Counted from the stretch's first letter, positions 35,530 through 44,625 are shown. The stretch is 64,000 nucleotides of DNA from Oceanobacillus sp. FSL K6-2867 (GCF_037963145.1 NZ_CP150144.1:2170001-2234000); one strand, 5' to 3'. Translations and numbers: made by a program. The notes: generated by a model not told the origin, from the sequence alone.

Positions 35530-35615
35530 CGCCCCCAGCGCGGTTATTTAATTAACAATTTTAAACTTTACCGCAATGTTAATACAAGAGATAGGACTTA
35601 CGTTTATTAAATATA

Positions 35616-35645
35616 TAACCCTATCCTAAAAATGGGACAGGGTTA
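35616..35645 (-). terminator. Terminator after the VOC gene
   Basis: TAACCCTATCC and GGGACAGGGTTA form a largely paired stem. On the minus strand a TATATATTT tail follows, 28 bp beyond the VOC gene stop. Confidence 0.65.
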
Positions 35646-35672
35646 TACAAACAATTTGTTATTTGAGTTAGC

Positions 35673-36056
35673 TTATTGCTGGATTATCTGAATAAGGTTG
35701 CCGCACGTATCATCAAATACAGCTATCGTAATCTCGCCCATTTTTGTCGGCTTCATCGTAAATTTCACGCCCAGCTGCAATAATCTCTCATATTCTTTGT
35801 GAATATCCTCAATACCAAACATGGTTACTGGAATACCTTCTTCAAATAGTCTCTTTTGATAATCTTTGGCGATCGGATTGTTATTCGGTTCGAGTACAAT
35901 CTCGGTACCTTCTTGATCCTCTGGAGAAACAAGCGTAATCCACCTGAATTCTCCGGCAGGAACGTCATGCTTTTTTATAAAGCCAAGTTTTTCTGAGTAA
36001 AACTGCAATGCTTTATCTTGATCTTCTACGAATATACTGGTAACGATGATTTTCAT
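35673..36056 (-). CDS. VOC/glyoxalase-fold protein
   Basis: The 127-residue single-domain protein reads as a VOC family member: TSIFVEDQDKALQFYSEKLG at the N-terminus, FRWITLVSPED and EIVLEP in the middle, and IAVFDDTCGNLIQI at the end, where the Glu/His metal ligands of glyoxalases are usually found. Substrate unknown. It lies downstream of an ArsR-type regulator on the same strand, a frequent pairing in Bacilli, so both may be controlled by the tandem operators at 36486-36530. Confidence 0.8.
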   Translation of the reverse strand: MKIIVTSIFVEDQDKALQFYSEKLGFIKKHDVPAGEFRWITLVSPEDQEGTEIVLEPNNNPIAKDYQKRLFEEGIPVTMFGIEDIHKEYERLLQLGVKFTMKPTKMGEITIAVFDDTCGNLIQIIQQ

Positions 36057-36196
36057 ATTGTTCTGCCTCCTAATTGTTGTTAGTGCTTGAGCTTGAACTA
36101 CACGTTCTTCCGAAATTTATTGTAATAATGTGATCATATTGGACTTTTGGGCAAATCTCCCCTTGCTTCAGCGGATATAGCTTGTGTTTTATAAAA

Positions 36197-36472
36197 TTAT
36201 TCTATCCACCCTTCCAACAAGTTTTGAAGTGGCTCGCTGTTGAATAGCAGTACGCGATATTTCCCCTTTCGTTTTGATGTTACAAGTCCTGCCTCTTCCA
36301 ACACAGAAAGATGTTTTGCTATTGCCTGTCTCGAAATAGAAAGACTGTGCTTCATAATCAGGCGTCCCGTAAGTTCATATAATGTCATCTCATTGCGTTC
36401 GGATAATTCATCTAATATAAGCCGACGGTTCGAGTCGGCGAGTGCTTTAAAAATAGCGTCTTTGTCCAACAT
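36197..36472 (-). CDS. ArsR-family winged-helix regulator
   Basis: The 91-residue protein is a compact ArsR-type winged helix (IFKALADSNRRLILDELSERN, then ISRQAIAKHLSVLEEAGLVTSKRKGKYRVL). It has no cysteine metal site, so it belongs to the non-metal subgroup that usually controls neighbouring SRPBCC or VOC genes. The ATG at 36472 is preferred because homologues begin with the MLDKDAIFKAL-like segment; the ribosome site is weak. Two identical-form inverted repeats lie directly upstream and suggest autoregulation. Confidence 0.75.
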   Translation of the reverse strand: MLDKDAIFKALADSNRRLILDELSERNEMTLYELTGRLIMKHSLSISRQAIAKHLSVLEEAGLVTSKRKGKYRVLLFNSEPLQNLLEGWIE

Positions 36473-36485
36473 GCTTTTATTATAG

Positions 36486-36501
36486 GCAACTAAATGGTTG
36501 C
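36486..36501. promoter_or_regulatory. ArsR operator candidate 1, GCAACTAAATGGTTGC
   Basis: The 16-bp inverted repeat has perfect 5-bp arms (GCAAC/GTTGC) and lies 14 bp upstream of the regulator start codon. A second copy is 29 bp away, centre to centre. Confidence 0.55.
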
Positions 36502-36514
36502 GTGTCAATCGTGA

Positions 36515-36530
36515 GCAACTGTTTAGTTGC
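36515..36530. promoter_or_regulatory. ArsR operator candidate 2, GCAACTGTTTAGTTGC
   Basis: The 16-bp inverted repeat has perfect 6-bp arms (GCAACT/AGTTGC). With the first copy it forms a tandem operator in the promoter region of the ArsR-type gene. Confidence 0.55.
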
Positions 36531-37174
36531 TTGTTGTAGTTATATCTTTTAACTAACCTACCCCCATTTAGGTGCAATTTTTCACAATCCTTTCATATAC
36601 CATTTCAATTACTTTTATAAATCCTGTTTAAAAAAGCTCTAAATAATAAGCTAGACAACCTGCCTACATCCATATAGCTCATAAATACTTCAGAACGGCG
36701 TCTTGTAGTCCAAGGGCTTTCTGTGGTTGGGGAAGCTTTATTTCCGAAGCAGACCAATGGAATGCTCGTTCAGTCCCCGTGGGAAAGCGCCCGGTGATCG
36801 ACGACGTAAAATAGAGACATCACCTGCGGTTGCTCATTTCTCGCCAGTTCGAAAACTATTTTCATGCTCTAATTTGTGCCAGTTCGAATATATAAAATGA
36901 GTTATTACGAAGATGTCCTCTCTCTCCATCAATCAGTTCGGTTGGTGTAGGACCTTTTTTAAATGGGTATATTAATTATGGGCATCTCAGTGAGAGATGA
37001 AAACATGAAATACTGGTAATATGGCCTGGGCTTGACGATGGGCCGCGAGCTTTTTAACCGGAACCACTGTTTGGTGAAGACAGCCTGTTGGTTTCATCTT
37101 GGCAGACGTGAAGGAAATATCTTTTTCTATCATTCTCAGGCTTATATTACAAAGATTTTAAAGGAGATGAGACT
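36531..37174. other. Long non-coding stretch before the aldo/keto reductase
   Basis: No gene is seen. It contains copy 1 of a dispersed repeat (36645-36725) and more GC-rich text (CCCCGTGGGAAAGCGCCCGG near 36776) that looks like a genus-specific intergenic repeat. The last 40 bases carry the AAAGGAGATGAG ribosome site of the following gene. Confidence 0.4.
36645..36725 (+). repeat. Dispersed repeat, copy 1
   Basis: The text begins AATAAGCTAGACAACCTGCC and continues ...CATCCATATAGCTCATAA...GGCGTCTTGTAGT...GGGCTTTCTG. Copy 2 is at 38238-38311 in the same orientation, with about 75 percent identity by eye and a 10-bp length difference. The two copies flank the aldo/keto reductase gene. Confidence 0.6.
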
Positions 37175-38029
37175 TTGACTAGTGATAATAACAGTTTTAT
37201 TCTAAATGATGGCTCAATGCTTCCCCTTGTGGGATTAGGCACGATCGGCATTGATGGTGATCAGGGTACATTTGAAATTTTAAATGCCTTAAAAACAGGA
37301 TACCGTTTAATCGATACTTCAACAAACTATAACAATGAAGGTATTGTCGGTGAAGCTGTGCGTCGATCCGCACTGCCCAGGGAAGAAATTTTAATCAGTA
37401 CGAAATTGCCCGGATCGCACCATGAATACGACAAGGCGTTTATCTTTATTCAAGAATCTTTACGCCGCACTGGATTAAAGTATTTTGACAAGTATTTAAT
37501 TCATTGGCCGAATCCCAAAGACGGCAAATATGTAGAAGCTTGGAAGGCTTTAGTGGATGCTCAAAAACAAGGATTAATCAGAACCATCGGTGTTTCAAAC
37601 TTTGAACCGGAACATCTGGACAACATTATCGAAGAAACAGGTGTCACTCCTGCTACAAACCAGGTTGAGCGTCAACCGTATTTTAATAATAACCGTATGG
37701 TTGAAGAAAATAAAAAGCGGGGTATTCTTACGGAAGCCTGGAGTCCTTTTGGTCGGGGTTATCTGAATGACGTGCTGGAAAATGCCACCATTAAAGAAAT
37801 TGCGGATAAATACGATAAAACTACGGCACAGATTATCTTAAACTGGAACTATCAAGCCGGCGTATTTACGATTCCAAAATCGAGTAATCCAATGCATCAA
37901 AAAGATAATATCAATAGTACCAACTTTACATTAGCCCCTGAGGATATTGAAACAATTGATTCATTGGATAAAGGGGAAGACGGCCGTGTAGAAGGGCAGG
38001 ACCCTAACGAATACCACGAATATGTATAG
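37175..38029 (+). CDS. Aldo/keto reductase
   Basis: The 284-residue product is an AKR barrel enzyme: Asp and Tyr in RLIDTSTNYNNE, Lys in ISTKLPG and His in YLIHWPNP form the catalytic tetrad, and IGVSNFEPEHL plus TIPKSSNPMHQKDN give the NADP-binding C-terminal part. It probably reduces aldehydes or diketones in the cytoplasm. The start is TTG with AAAGGAG eight bases upstream. The gene is alone and lies between two copies of a dispersed repeat. Confidence 0.85.
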   Translation: MTSDNNSFILNDGSMLPLVGLGTIGIDGDQGTFEILNALKTGYRLIDTSTNYNNEGIVGEAVRRSALPREEILISTKLPGSHHEYDKAFIFIQESLRRTGLKYFDKYLIHWPNPKDGKYVEAWKALVDAQKQGLIRTIGVSNFEPEHLDNIIEETGVTPATNQVERQPYFNNNRMVEENKKRGILTEAWSPFGRGYLNDVLENATIKEIADKYDKTTAQIILNWNYQAGVFTIPKSSNPMHQKDNINSTNFTLAPEDIETIDSLDKGEDGRVEGQDPNEYHEYV

Positions 38030-38448
38030 ACAGACTACGATATGAACATCGTCTTGTATTCTGTCCATAAAGGCGCTGCGGTTTCTGATAGATAGTCATC
38101 GATATTCGGTTTGAGACTGAAAAACACTTAAAAAGGGAAAGAATACGCATGTAGAAAACTATGGAATGTTTAAGGATGATAGTTATTTGGCTAGAAAAGT
38201 TTTAGAGCATTTATAAATTTAATGCTTTGTTTGTCAAAATAAGCTAGACATCCTACCTGCATCCATGTAACTCATAACCAACGGGGTCTGGTAATACAGG
38301 GGCTTCCTGGGTATTTACCGTGGATACTATAAACTTAAAAACACAATTTCTGAGTTAGATATTTTTGAGCAATAGATAAAGGGTGGGTCTGTTTTAAGCA
38401 GACTCATTTTTTTAAAATTGTTCCGTTAACGGGTGCTGTTACTCCCAA
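38030..38448. other. Non-coding stretch after the aldo/keto reductase
   Basis: It holds copy 2 of the dispersed repeat (38238-38311) and a short hairpin region around 38385-38410 (AGACTCATTTTTTT) that may terminate transcription. No gene is seen. Confidence 0.4.
38238..38311 (+). repeat. Dispersed repeat, copy 2
   Basis: The text begins AATAAGCTAGACATCCTACC and continues ...CATCCATGTAACTCATAA...GGGGTCTGGTAAT...GGGGCTTCCTGG. It aligns with copy 1 at 36645 in direct orientation. Confidence 0.6.
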
Positions 38449-38610
38449 TCAACAGATAGGCGGCAAAGCAAAAATATAAACAACAAGGAAAGCATCCATG
38501 GAAAATGATAGTGAACCATTATGTATGAAAATTAAACTAAATACATTATATAAGATGGAAAACGAAGATAGTGCTACTGACTCTAAGAAAGCAACTACAA
38601 ATTTCAGCAA
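38449..38610 (-). CDS. Possible small hydrophobic protein (53 aa)
   Basis: A TTG at 38610 lies seven bases after a perfect AAGGAGG site and starts a 53-residue hydrophobic product (LKFVVAFLESVALSSFSILY, then FLVVYIFALPPIC). It has one or two membrane helices. No family is recognised. The ribosome site is the main support; the frame to 38643 adds unlikely residues. Confidence 0.35.
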   Translation of the reverse strand: MLKFVVAFLESVALSSFSILYNVFSLIFIHNGSLSFSMDAFLVVYIFALPPIC

Positions 38611-38782
38611 ATATTTTCCTCCTTGCCTGTCTAACAAAATCATTTATTAACACATAGGTAAACAATTTGGAATGCTGTAATTCAAAGATGCTTATTTTAC
38701 GAACCTGCCAGTTACTTTAAGTATATCATTTCATAAAGTTATCTTATCGTACATTAGTAATTATTAAAAAACTTAGAAAAAC

Positions 38783-38818
38783 CCAAATTAACTATTGCGC
38801 CTAATAGTTAATTTGGGA
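38783..38818. terminator. Perfect 15-bp hairpin terminator
   Basis: CCCAAATTAACTATT (38783-38797) pairs perfectly with AATAGTTAATTTGGG (38804-38818) around a 6-nt loop; T-rich DNA follows on the minus strand. It lies 28 bp beyond the end of the minus-strand gene at 38847. Confidence 0.8.
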
Positions 38819-38846
38819 TTGGCAGCAAGGTTCGAGAACCTAAATG

Positions 38847-39110
38847 TTAGCGATACATCGATTGAATCTCTTCAAGGTCTCTAATAAAGAGGTTCACTTC
38901 TTCCTGACTCAACCGTATCGGCATTTGATCATACAATGTAATGATTTGACCGTCCGTTTCATCTTGGTGTTTTTTCAGATAATCATACAGGCTTTTTAGC
39001 TGGTTTTCTTTTATGCTTGATTCTGTGGTGAAATGTTTTACCTTCTGTATGGAAAATTCATTCGCAAGTTCATCAAATTCACCTGAGATAATGTCCCCTG
39101 TCAGCAGCAT
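38847..39110 (-). CDS. Small acidic protein, unknown function
   Basis: The 87-residue soluble protein is acidic and helical, ending LFIRDLEEIQSMYR. It has no cysteines or membrane segment and no family I recognise. AGGAGTG lies seven bases before the ATG, and its own terminator follows, so it is likely a real single gene. It lies downstream of the broken Old Yellow Enzyme gene on the same strand but is separated from it by a terminator. Confidence 0.6.
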   Translation of the reverse strand: MLLTGDIISGEFDELANEFSIQKVKHFTTESSIKENQLKSLYDYLKKHQDETDGQIITLYDQMPIRLSQEEVNLFIRDLEEIQSMYR

Positions 39111-39181
39111 ATGATCACTCCTAATCCATTTGTTTTTGTTAGTTTAAACAAAAGCAGATGAAATAAACACCTATCATAAAA

Positions 39182-39219
39182 AGCTGGCCCCCTATCAATC
39201 ATATAGAGGGCCAGCTGCA
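39182..39219 (-). terminator. Terminator after the Old Yellow Enzyme gene
   Basis: AGCTGGCCC (39182-39190) pairs with GGGCCAGCT near 39208-39216, with extra CCTAT/ATAG pairing inside. On the minus strand TTTTTA follows. Its position just past 39226 supports the full-length, not the truncated, reading frame as the original gene end. Confidence 0.75.
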
Positions 39220-39225
39220 TATCAC

Positions 39226-40350
39226 TTACACTCCGGGAAACCAGCCAGGAGTATTCAAAATTACATTCCACAATGGATCTGGTATAACTAATTCTTCCTG
39301 ATTATCCTTGTTAATTTCCGTCACAATTTCGTCATCTCGTCCTTCTGCTGCTTTTTGTACCCAGTCCGGATCAATAATAAGCTCTCAGCCAATTGCGATT
39401 AATGGAACCCCTGTTTCAAAAGCTCTTCGTGCATCCTCTGCAGTGTAAATAGAGCCTACACCAATTAAAGGAAGGCGGTTATCGATCGTTTCAAGCAAGT
39501 AGTCGATGCGTGTTTTATTTACATCCTCCACGCCTCTTCTTGCTTTGGAAAGGAAATGCTGTAAGGACACATGCAGATAGTCCAAGTCCTTTTCTGCTAA
39601 TGCATCCACCAATTTAATGGTGTCTGCCATAATGATTCCCGGCGTTTCGGCTTCTTCCGGCGAGAAGCGGTATCCTACGATAAAAGAATCATCGGCATGC
39701 TCCTCCACTACTTCTGTTATTTTATCAACGATAGCTAACGGGAAGGTCATCCGTTTTTCGACACTTCCACCAAATCGATCATCACGTTGATTGGAATGTG
39801 GGGAGAAGAATTGCTGGATTAAATATCCGTTCGCTCCGTGGATTTCAACTCCGTCATATCCCGCTTCAATCGCACGGCGTGTCGTCTCTCCAAAAGCATC
39901 AATAATCTCCTCAACCTCTGTTTCCGTTAAAGCTCTAGGTGTTTTAGCTCCTGCCACCTCCGCCGGAACAGCACTGGCACTTACGATGTCACCATGAGGA
40001 ACCAGCTCTGGCGGGCACATTCTCCCGCCGTGGAAAATTTGCAAAATAGCTTTAGCGCCTCGACTTTGGATGGTCTTAGCTAATTGGCTTAGACTTGGAA
40101 TCATTTCATCACGGTCACCAGCGAATTCATTATGGAAACCTTTTCCGTTAGGGGTGACATATGTACAAGCAGTAATTACCATGCTTACACCTTTGGAACG
40201 TCGTGCATAGTAGGCCAGCTCTTCTTCTGTAACTGTCCCATCAGGATTGGATGAATAGTTGGTCATTGGAGCCATTATAATTCGATTCTTTAATTCAACT
40301 CCATTTTTAAATGTATATGGTGAAAAAAATATCTGATTGCTTGGATTCAT
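39226..40350 (-). pseudogene. NADH:flavin oxidoreductase (Old Yellow Enzyme family) with an internal TGA
   Basis: The protein is an OYE/2,4-dienoyl-CoA-reductase-like barrel: RIIMAPMTNYSS, ILQIFHGGRM, GYDGVEIHGANGYLIQQFF, SPHSNQRDDRFGGS. The frame is intact until LIAIG, where a TGA (39385-39387) replaces an expected Arg codon. It then continues in frame with ELIIDPDWVQKAAEGRDDEI to a natural end at 39226. The normal length would be about 374 residues; the stop removes the last 53, which help hold the FMN phosphate. The ATG at 40350 follows AAGGAGG. A CGA-to-TGA mutation or a sequencing error is likely. Confidence 0.8.
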
Positions 40351-40636
40351 AGTTTCTTCCTCCTTCAAGGGTTACTCTATGGTTATGATAGTAGTTCTAT
40401 TTCGTTTTGTATATTATTGTGCTTGGAGTAATAATTTTACTTGTGGAGCTGGGCTTTTTTCGGTAGAAAACTGGACAACGCTTATTCTGACAGACCCCAC
40501 ATAATTTTTTCCGGATTTTTCTCTTTACTCTCATGCAACCAATTTTAGTCATTTGGAACTATTTTTCTCGCAGATTGAAACCTATTATTACCGATAATCG
40601 TATGAAAATTACCAAAATAAAAAAGGAGCGATTCGA

Positions 40637-41968
40637 TTGTATAAGCGATATTACCTACCCATACTTTTACTCATATTGATTTTAATCGCAGCAGGTTGTA
40701 ATAACTCGAATGGAAACGAAGAGGATAGCGGAGAAAGTAATGAAACTTCCGCTGAGGAAAATAACGATGAGAAAACAGATAAAGAAGAAAATGGAGCATC
40801 AGGACATCATACCGATTTACTTAATGTAGAAGGAATTCCCTTTGATGAGTCATTATTTGAAGTGGTGGACTTTGAATCGGACCCATCGCCAAATGATTAT
40901 TCTTACCAATATGCATCAAGTGGAGCGTTAGCCATGGGCGGAGAAAATAATAGTATATTCTTTGATTATCGGACTGGAGAAAGATTAAACTTAGAAACCG
41001 ATGTTGAACGGCTGAAAGGAAGAGCTGAGTCATCCATTGTAAATACGGATAGCTATACTTGGCCATTTTTATTCGGTAATTACTATTATCTTCAGGGTAA
41101 TGACGTTGGCACAAATAAAATCATTCAAGTTGATCTTTCGACTGGGGAAATTGAAGATTTAGCAGACACAGATGGTCCATCAGATATGGTGAAAAAAGAT
41201 GATATTCTTTATGTTGTCAACGCTGATAGGTTGTTTGCACTTGATACTAATACAAAAGAAACAATTTGGGAAACAACAGGAGAAGTTGAGCTTAGTACGG
41301 GATATGCTGAACTTCATGTGACAGATCATGCACTTATTTATGAAGATCAATACGGGTTAACAGCTTTCGATTTAAAAGACGGAACAAAATTATTTGAAGA
41401 AGAAGGAGTATTCCGTGATGTTGCTGTTGATGGAAGTACCTTCTATGCTTTGGCAGATGAAGCTGATGCGTTTTCGGACTCGCTTTACAAGGTAGTGGAA
41501 TTTGATGATCAAGAAGGAAGAAAGGAAACCATAATTGAAGCTCCAGAAGTGGAAGAACCATACGATATTGGAGAGATAAAATTAGATTTAGTTGGCGACC
41601 TTCTTTATATTACTGTTGAAAATGGAATTTTAACGTATGATATCAATAGCCATGAGCAGCTATGGTCGGTTTCTGTCGGAGACTTAAAGGATCGTTCTGA
41701 AACAGGTGATGATTATAACTACTGGTTCTCTGCAGGTATTACAGATAATCATGTATATGCATTTACAGAGAAATCAAATGTTGCAAATGATCGTGACAAC
41801 TTTCTTACGGTAATTGATTCTAAAACTGGCGAGGTAAAAAATCAGTATTCCTTTGGAAAGGCAATTGGTGCCGGTCCAATAATTGATGAAGAAAATGGGA
41901 ATGTTATGGTATATCTGCAATACTTTAATGATGAAGGGGCACAAGGGTTTATTTTGCCGATTGAATAA
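40637..41968 (+). CDS. Lipoprotein with PQQ-type beta-propeller fold
   Basis: The 443-residue product has a lipobox (LIAAGC, Cys about residue 21), a long acidic Glu/Asn/Asp-rich linker (about 22-60) and then repeated beta-propeller blades with the pattern LFALDTNTKETIWET, LTAFDLKDGTKLFEE, LTYDINSHEQLWSV and LTVIDSKTGEVKNQY. It is anchored on the outer face of the membrane. The family usually binds proteins or acts as an assembly factor; no redox cofactor residues are evident. The start is TTG after AAAGGAG. It is monocistronic. Confidence 0.75.
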   Translation: MYKRYYLPILLLILILIAAGCNNSNGNEEDSGESNETSAEENNDEKTDKEENGASGHHTDLLNVEGIPFDESLFEVVDFESDPSPNDYSYQYASSGALAMGGENNSIFFDYRTGERLNLETDVERLKGRAESSIVNTDSYTWPFLFGNYYYLQGNDVGTNKIIQVDLSTGEIEDLADTDGPSDMVKKDDILYVVNADRLFALDTNTKETIWETTGEVELSTGYAELHVTDHALIYEDQYGLTAFDLKDGTKLFEEEGVFRDVAVDGSTFYALADEADAFSDSLYKVVEFDDQEGRKETIIEAPEVEEPYDIGEIKLDLVGDLLYITVENGILTYDINSHEQLWSVSVGDLKDRSETGDDYNYWFSAGITDNHVYAFTEKSNVANDRDNFLTVIDSKTGEVKNQYSFGKAIGAGPIIDEENGNVMVYLQYFNDEGAQGFILPIE

Positions 41969-41979
41969 AGTGGAAAAAG

Positions 41980-42017
41980 AGGCTATTAGCTAAATTGGGT
42001 AATAGCCTTCTTTATTT
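41980..42017 (+). terminator. Terminator after the propeller lipoprotein
   Basis: AGGCTATTA (41980-41988) and TAATAGCCT (42000-42008) form a 9-bp stem followed by TCTTTATTTT. Confidence 0.85.
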
Positions 42018-42084
42018 TGTAGTATACGTAATTAGACCTTTAATTCTTATAGTGCATAATAGAAATCTATAAAGGAGTCATGAT

Positions 42085-42582
42085 ATGAAAGAACTTTATA
42101 TAAAACAGAAGGTATTCAGTCTAAGCGGCAAGTTTACTGTAAAAGATCAGCAGGAAAATGATGTTTATTTTGTTGAGGGCAGTTTTATGAAGGTTCCAAA
42201 GACCTTCTCCATAAATAACCATGCAGGGAATAAAGTTGCACTGATTACGAAAAAGGTGTTCAGCTTTTTGCCAAAGTTCATGGTTGAGGTAGATGGCCGT
42301 GAAGTGTTAACGATTAAGAAGGAGTTTTCTTTCTTTAAAGCACGCTATACGATTGATGCGGCAGGCATTGAAGTACATGGCAACTGGTGGGACATGAACT
42401 TTGAAGTGTACCAGCATGGTGAAGTCGTAGGGAAGGTGAGCAAAGAGTGGTTCACTTGGGGCGACAGCTACAAGGTACAGGTATTGAACGAAGGGATGGA
42501 GACGCTCATTCTTGCGCTCGTTATTGCAATTGATTGTGTGAAGGCAGATCAAGCAGCTGCTTCATCTGTTGCGTCGAGTTAA
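42085..42582 (+). CDS. LURP-one-related (YxjI-like) protein
   Basis: The 165-residue protein shows the LURP-one/Tubby-like beta-barrel pattern: YIKQKVFSLSGKFTVKDQQ, VYFVEGSFMKVPKTFSI, KVALITKKVFSFLPKF, GNWWDMNFEVY and KVSKEWFTWGDSYKVQV, ending with a hydrophobic helix (LILALVIAID). YxjI of B. subtilis is the usual Gram-positive relative. Function unknown; related folds bind membrane lipids. AAAGGAG lies eight bases before the ATG. Confidence 0.8.
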   Translation: MKELYIKQKVFSLSGKFTVKDQQENDVYFVEGSFMKVPKTFSINNHAGNKVALITKKVFSFLPKFMVEVDGREVLTIKKEFSFFKARYTIDAAGIEVHGNWWDMNFEVYQHGEVVGKVSKEWFTWGDSYKVQVLNEGMETLILALVIAIDCVKADQAAASSVASS

Positions 42583-42722
42583 CAGAGAGCGCCAAGAAAT
42601 AATATTTATGAAATGTCATATAATATTATTTGAGTAATCCAAAGGGAAGGTTGAATAGAATTTTTGATATGTTAAAATGAAAAACATCTTTAATAAATAA
42701 TGCAAAGAGGATGAACCTTTTC

Positions 42723-44294
42723 ATGAATCAAAATAAGAAGAAATTTTCTAATGTATTTACTTATGCGTCAATAATTGTCGGCGTGCTGGTACTTTTTGGA
42801 GCAGTTTTTCCCAATCGGTTTGGTAAAGTCTCCAGCGGTGTTGGCGCATGGATTACAGAAACCTTTGGCTGGTATTATATGACCGTTTTCACTTTGATTT
42901 TACTTTTTTTTATATTTTTGGGTCTTAGCCCAATTGGTAAACTCAAATTGGGTAAACCACATGATAAACCAGAGTTTAAAACGGTATCATGGTTAACCAT
43001 GCTGTTTAGTGCTGGTATGGGGATTGGATTAGTCTTTTATGGTACAGCTGAACCCATTTCGCATTACCTGGCACCACCCACTGCTGATGCTGAAACAAAA
43101 GCTGCTTTAGCTGAAGCAATGCGGTCAACTTTTTTTCACTATGGATTTCACCCTTGGGCAGTATACGGTATTGTAGCACTTGCATTGGCTTATTCACAGT
43201 TTAGAAAAGGAGAACTTGGCTTAATTTCGAAAACATTACGACCTGTTTTAGGAGATAAAGTAGATGGTCCTATCGGTAATGTTGTCGATGTGTTATCGGT
43301 ATTCGCCACAATTATTGGTGTAGCAGTTTCTTTAGGTATAGGAGCAATGCAAATTAATGGAGGATTGAACTACCTCTTTGGTATCCCAAACAATCAGCTG
43401 GTCCAAGGCATCATTATTGCCATTGTAACTGTGTTGTTCTTATATAGTGCTTGGAGCGGATTAAGTAAGGGAATTCAATATTTAAGTAATTTAAATATGC
43501 TGTTAGCAGGATTATTGTTTGTTGCTGTTTTAATTTTAGGTCCAACTTTACTTATTTTCAATATGATGACAAGTGCGACTGGTGATTACTTAAACACTTT
43601 ATTATATAATAGCTTGGATGTAGCGCCATTAAACGAGCAAAAACATGAGTGGATGCAGTCCTGGACTATATATTATTGGGGCTGGTGGATGAGCTGGAGT
43701 CCATTTGTAGGTATATTTATTGCAAGGATTTCCCGCGGGCGATCAATCCGGGAATTTGTCATTGCGGTATTATTTGTTCCAACCATTGTGAGTATATTTT
43801 GGTTTAGCTCATTTGGTCTAACGGGAGTCGAAGTAGGTCTGAAGGTACCGGGGATATTTGAAATGCCTCCAGAAACGCAGTTGTTTGGGATTCTCAATGA
43901 ACTCCCTTTAAGTATCGTTTTATCTGTTGTTGCTTTGATACTTATAGCGTCATTTTTTATTACTTCAGCAGATTCGGCAACATTTGTTTTAGGCATGCAA
44001 ACTAGTTTTGGAACTTTAAGTCCTTCTGGTTTTGTCAAACTTGTATGGGGGCTGGCACTATCAGCAATCGCATATGTATTGCTGTTATCGGGTGGAGAAA
44101 CCGGCTTAAATGCATTACAATCTGCATCCATAATATCGGCCTTGCCATTTAGTGTAGTGGTAATTTTGATGGCAATAGCATTCTACAAAGATGCCAATCA
44201 GGAAAGAAAATACTTAGGTTTGACACTTAAACCCGATAAAAAAAGATTGAAGGAATATAGTGATAAAGTAAAATCCGATAGAGGTCTACGATAA
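42723..44294 (+). CDS. BCCT-family betaine/choline/carnitine transporter
   Basis: The protein of about 523 residues has 12 membrane segments and BCCT signatures: GMGIGLVFYGTAEPISHY, ALAYSQFRKG, and the substrate-site tryptophan segment WTIYYWGWWMSWSPFVGIFIA followed by RISRGRSIREF. It imports glycine betaine or a related osmolyte with sodium, which suits a salt-tolerant host. The ATG at 42723 is 12 bases after GAGG; the ATG at 42711 touches the site and is unlikely. It is monocistronic. Confidence 0.88.
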   Translation: MNQNKKKFSNVFTYASIIVGVLVLFGAVFPNRFGKVSSGVGAWITETFGWYYMTVFTLILLFFIFLGLSPIGKLKLGKPHDKPEFKTVSWLTMLFSAGMGIGLVFYGTAEPISHYLAPPTADAETKAALAEAMRSTFFHYGFHPWAVYGIVALALAYSQFRKGELGLISKTLRPVLGDKVDGPIGNVVDVLSVFATIIGVAVSLGIGAMQINGGLNYLFGIPNNQLVQGIIIAIVTVLFLYSAWSGLSKGIQYLSNLNMLLAGLLFVAVLILGPTLLIFNMMTSATGDYLNTLLYNSLDVAPLNEQKHEWMQSWTIYYWGWWMSWSPFVGIFIARISRGRSIREFVIAVLFVPTIVSIFWFSSFGLTGVEVGLKVPGIFEMPPETQLFGILNELPLSIVLSVVALILIASFFITSADSATFVLGMQTSFGTLSPSGFVKLVWGLALSAIAYVLLLSGGETGLNALQSASIISALPFSVVVILMAIAFYKDANQERKYLGLTLKPDKKRLKEYSDKVKSDRGLR

Positions 44295-44400
44295 AAAAGG
44301 ACCGCTGATTAACTTTTTACGATATGTTTTTAAGCATGCTTAATTACTCTAGCGCAGCAGCCTATTTCCATTAATGAGCAATGTTGCATGATAGTACAAA

Positions 44401-44450
44401 TCAAACAAGCATAACCCCATTTTTATTAATACGGGGTTATGCTTGTTTGA
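44401..44450. terminator. Perfect 18-bp hairpin downstream of the BCCT gene
   Basis: Bases 44401-44418 (TCAAACAAGCATAACCCC) pair perfectly with 44433-44450 around a 14-nt AT loop. It is the likely terminator for the transporter gene. The rest of 44295-44625 is AT-rich and holds the lacI promoter and operator. Confidence 0.75.
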
Positions 44451-44555
44451 GGTTTAAAAATAAAAATAACTTTTGTCTTGGCAAATAAATTCCTTGTAAA
44501 AAAGTAAATATCGTTTCTTTTTTCAGCATGAACCAGTTAGCCAATTTTTATAATC

Positions 44556-44584
44556 TTGACAAAACACACTCAAAATTATAACAT
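44556..44584 (+). promoter_or_regulatory. Sigma-A promoter of the lacI-type gene
   Basis: TTGACA (44556-44561), a 17-bp spacer and TAACAT (44579-44584); TATAAC at 15-bp spacing is an alternative -10. The LacI operator candidate begins four bases later, so binding would block transcription. Confidence 0.6.
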
Positions 44585-44587
44585 AAA

Positions 44588-44603
44588 ATGTAATCGATTT
44601 CAT
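44588..44603. promoter_or_regulatory. LacI-family operator, ATGTAATCGATTTCAT
   Basis: The 16-bp near-palindrome (one mismatch) around CG is typical of LacI-family operators. The identical 16 bases occur at 46483 before the transporter operon. Confidence 0.75.
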
Positions 44604-44625
44604 AAAATGTAAGGCAGGTGATTAT

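Noticed and set aside
39385..39387. Selenocysteine decoding of the TGA in the Old Yellow Enzyme gene
   Set aside because: The position normally carries Arg, not Cys, no SECIS-like hairpin directly follows, and the family is not known to use selenocysteine.
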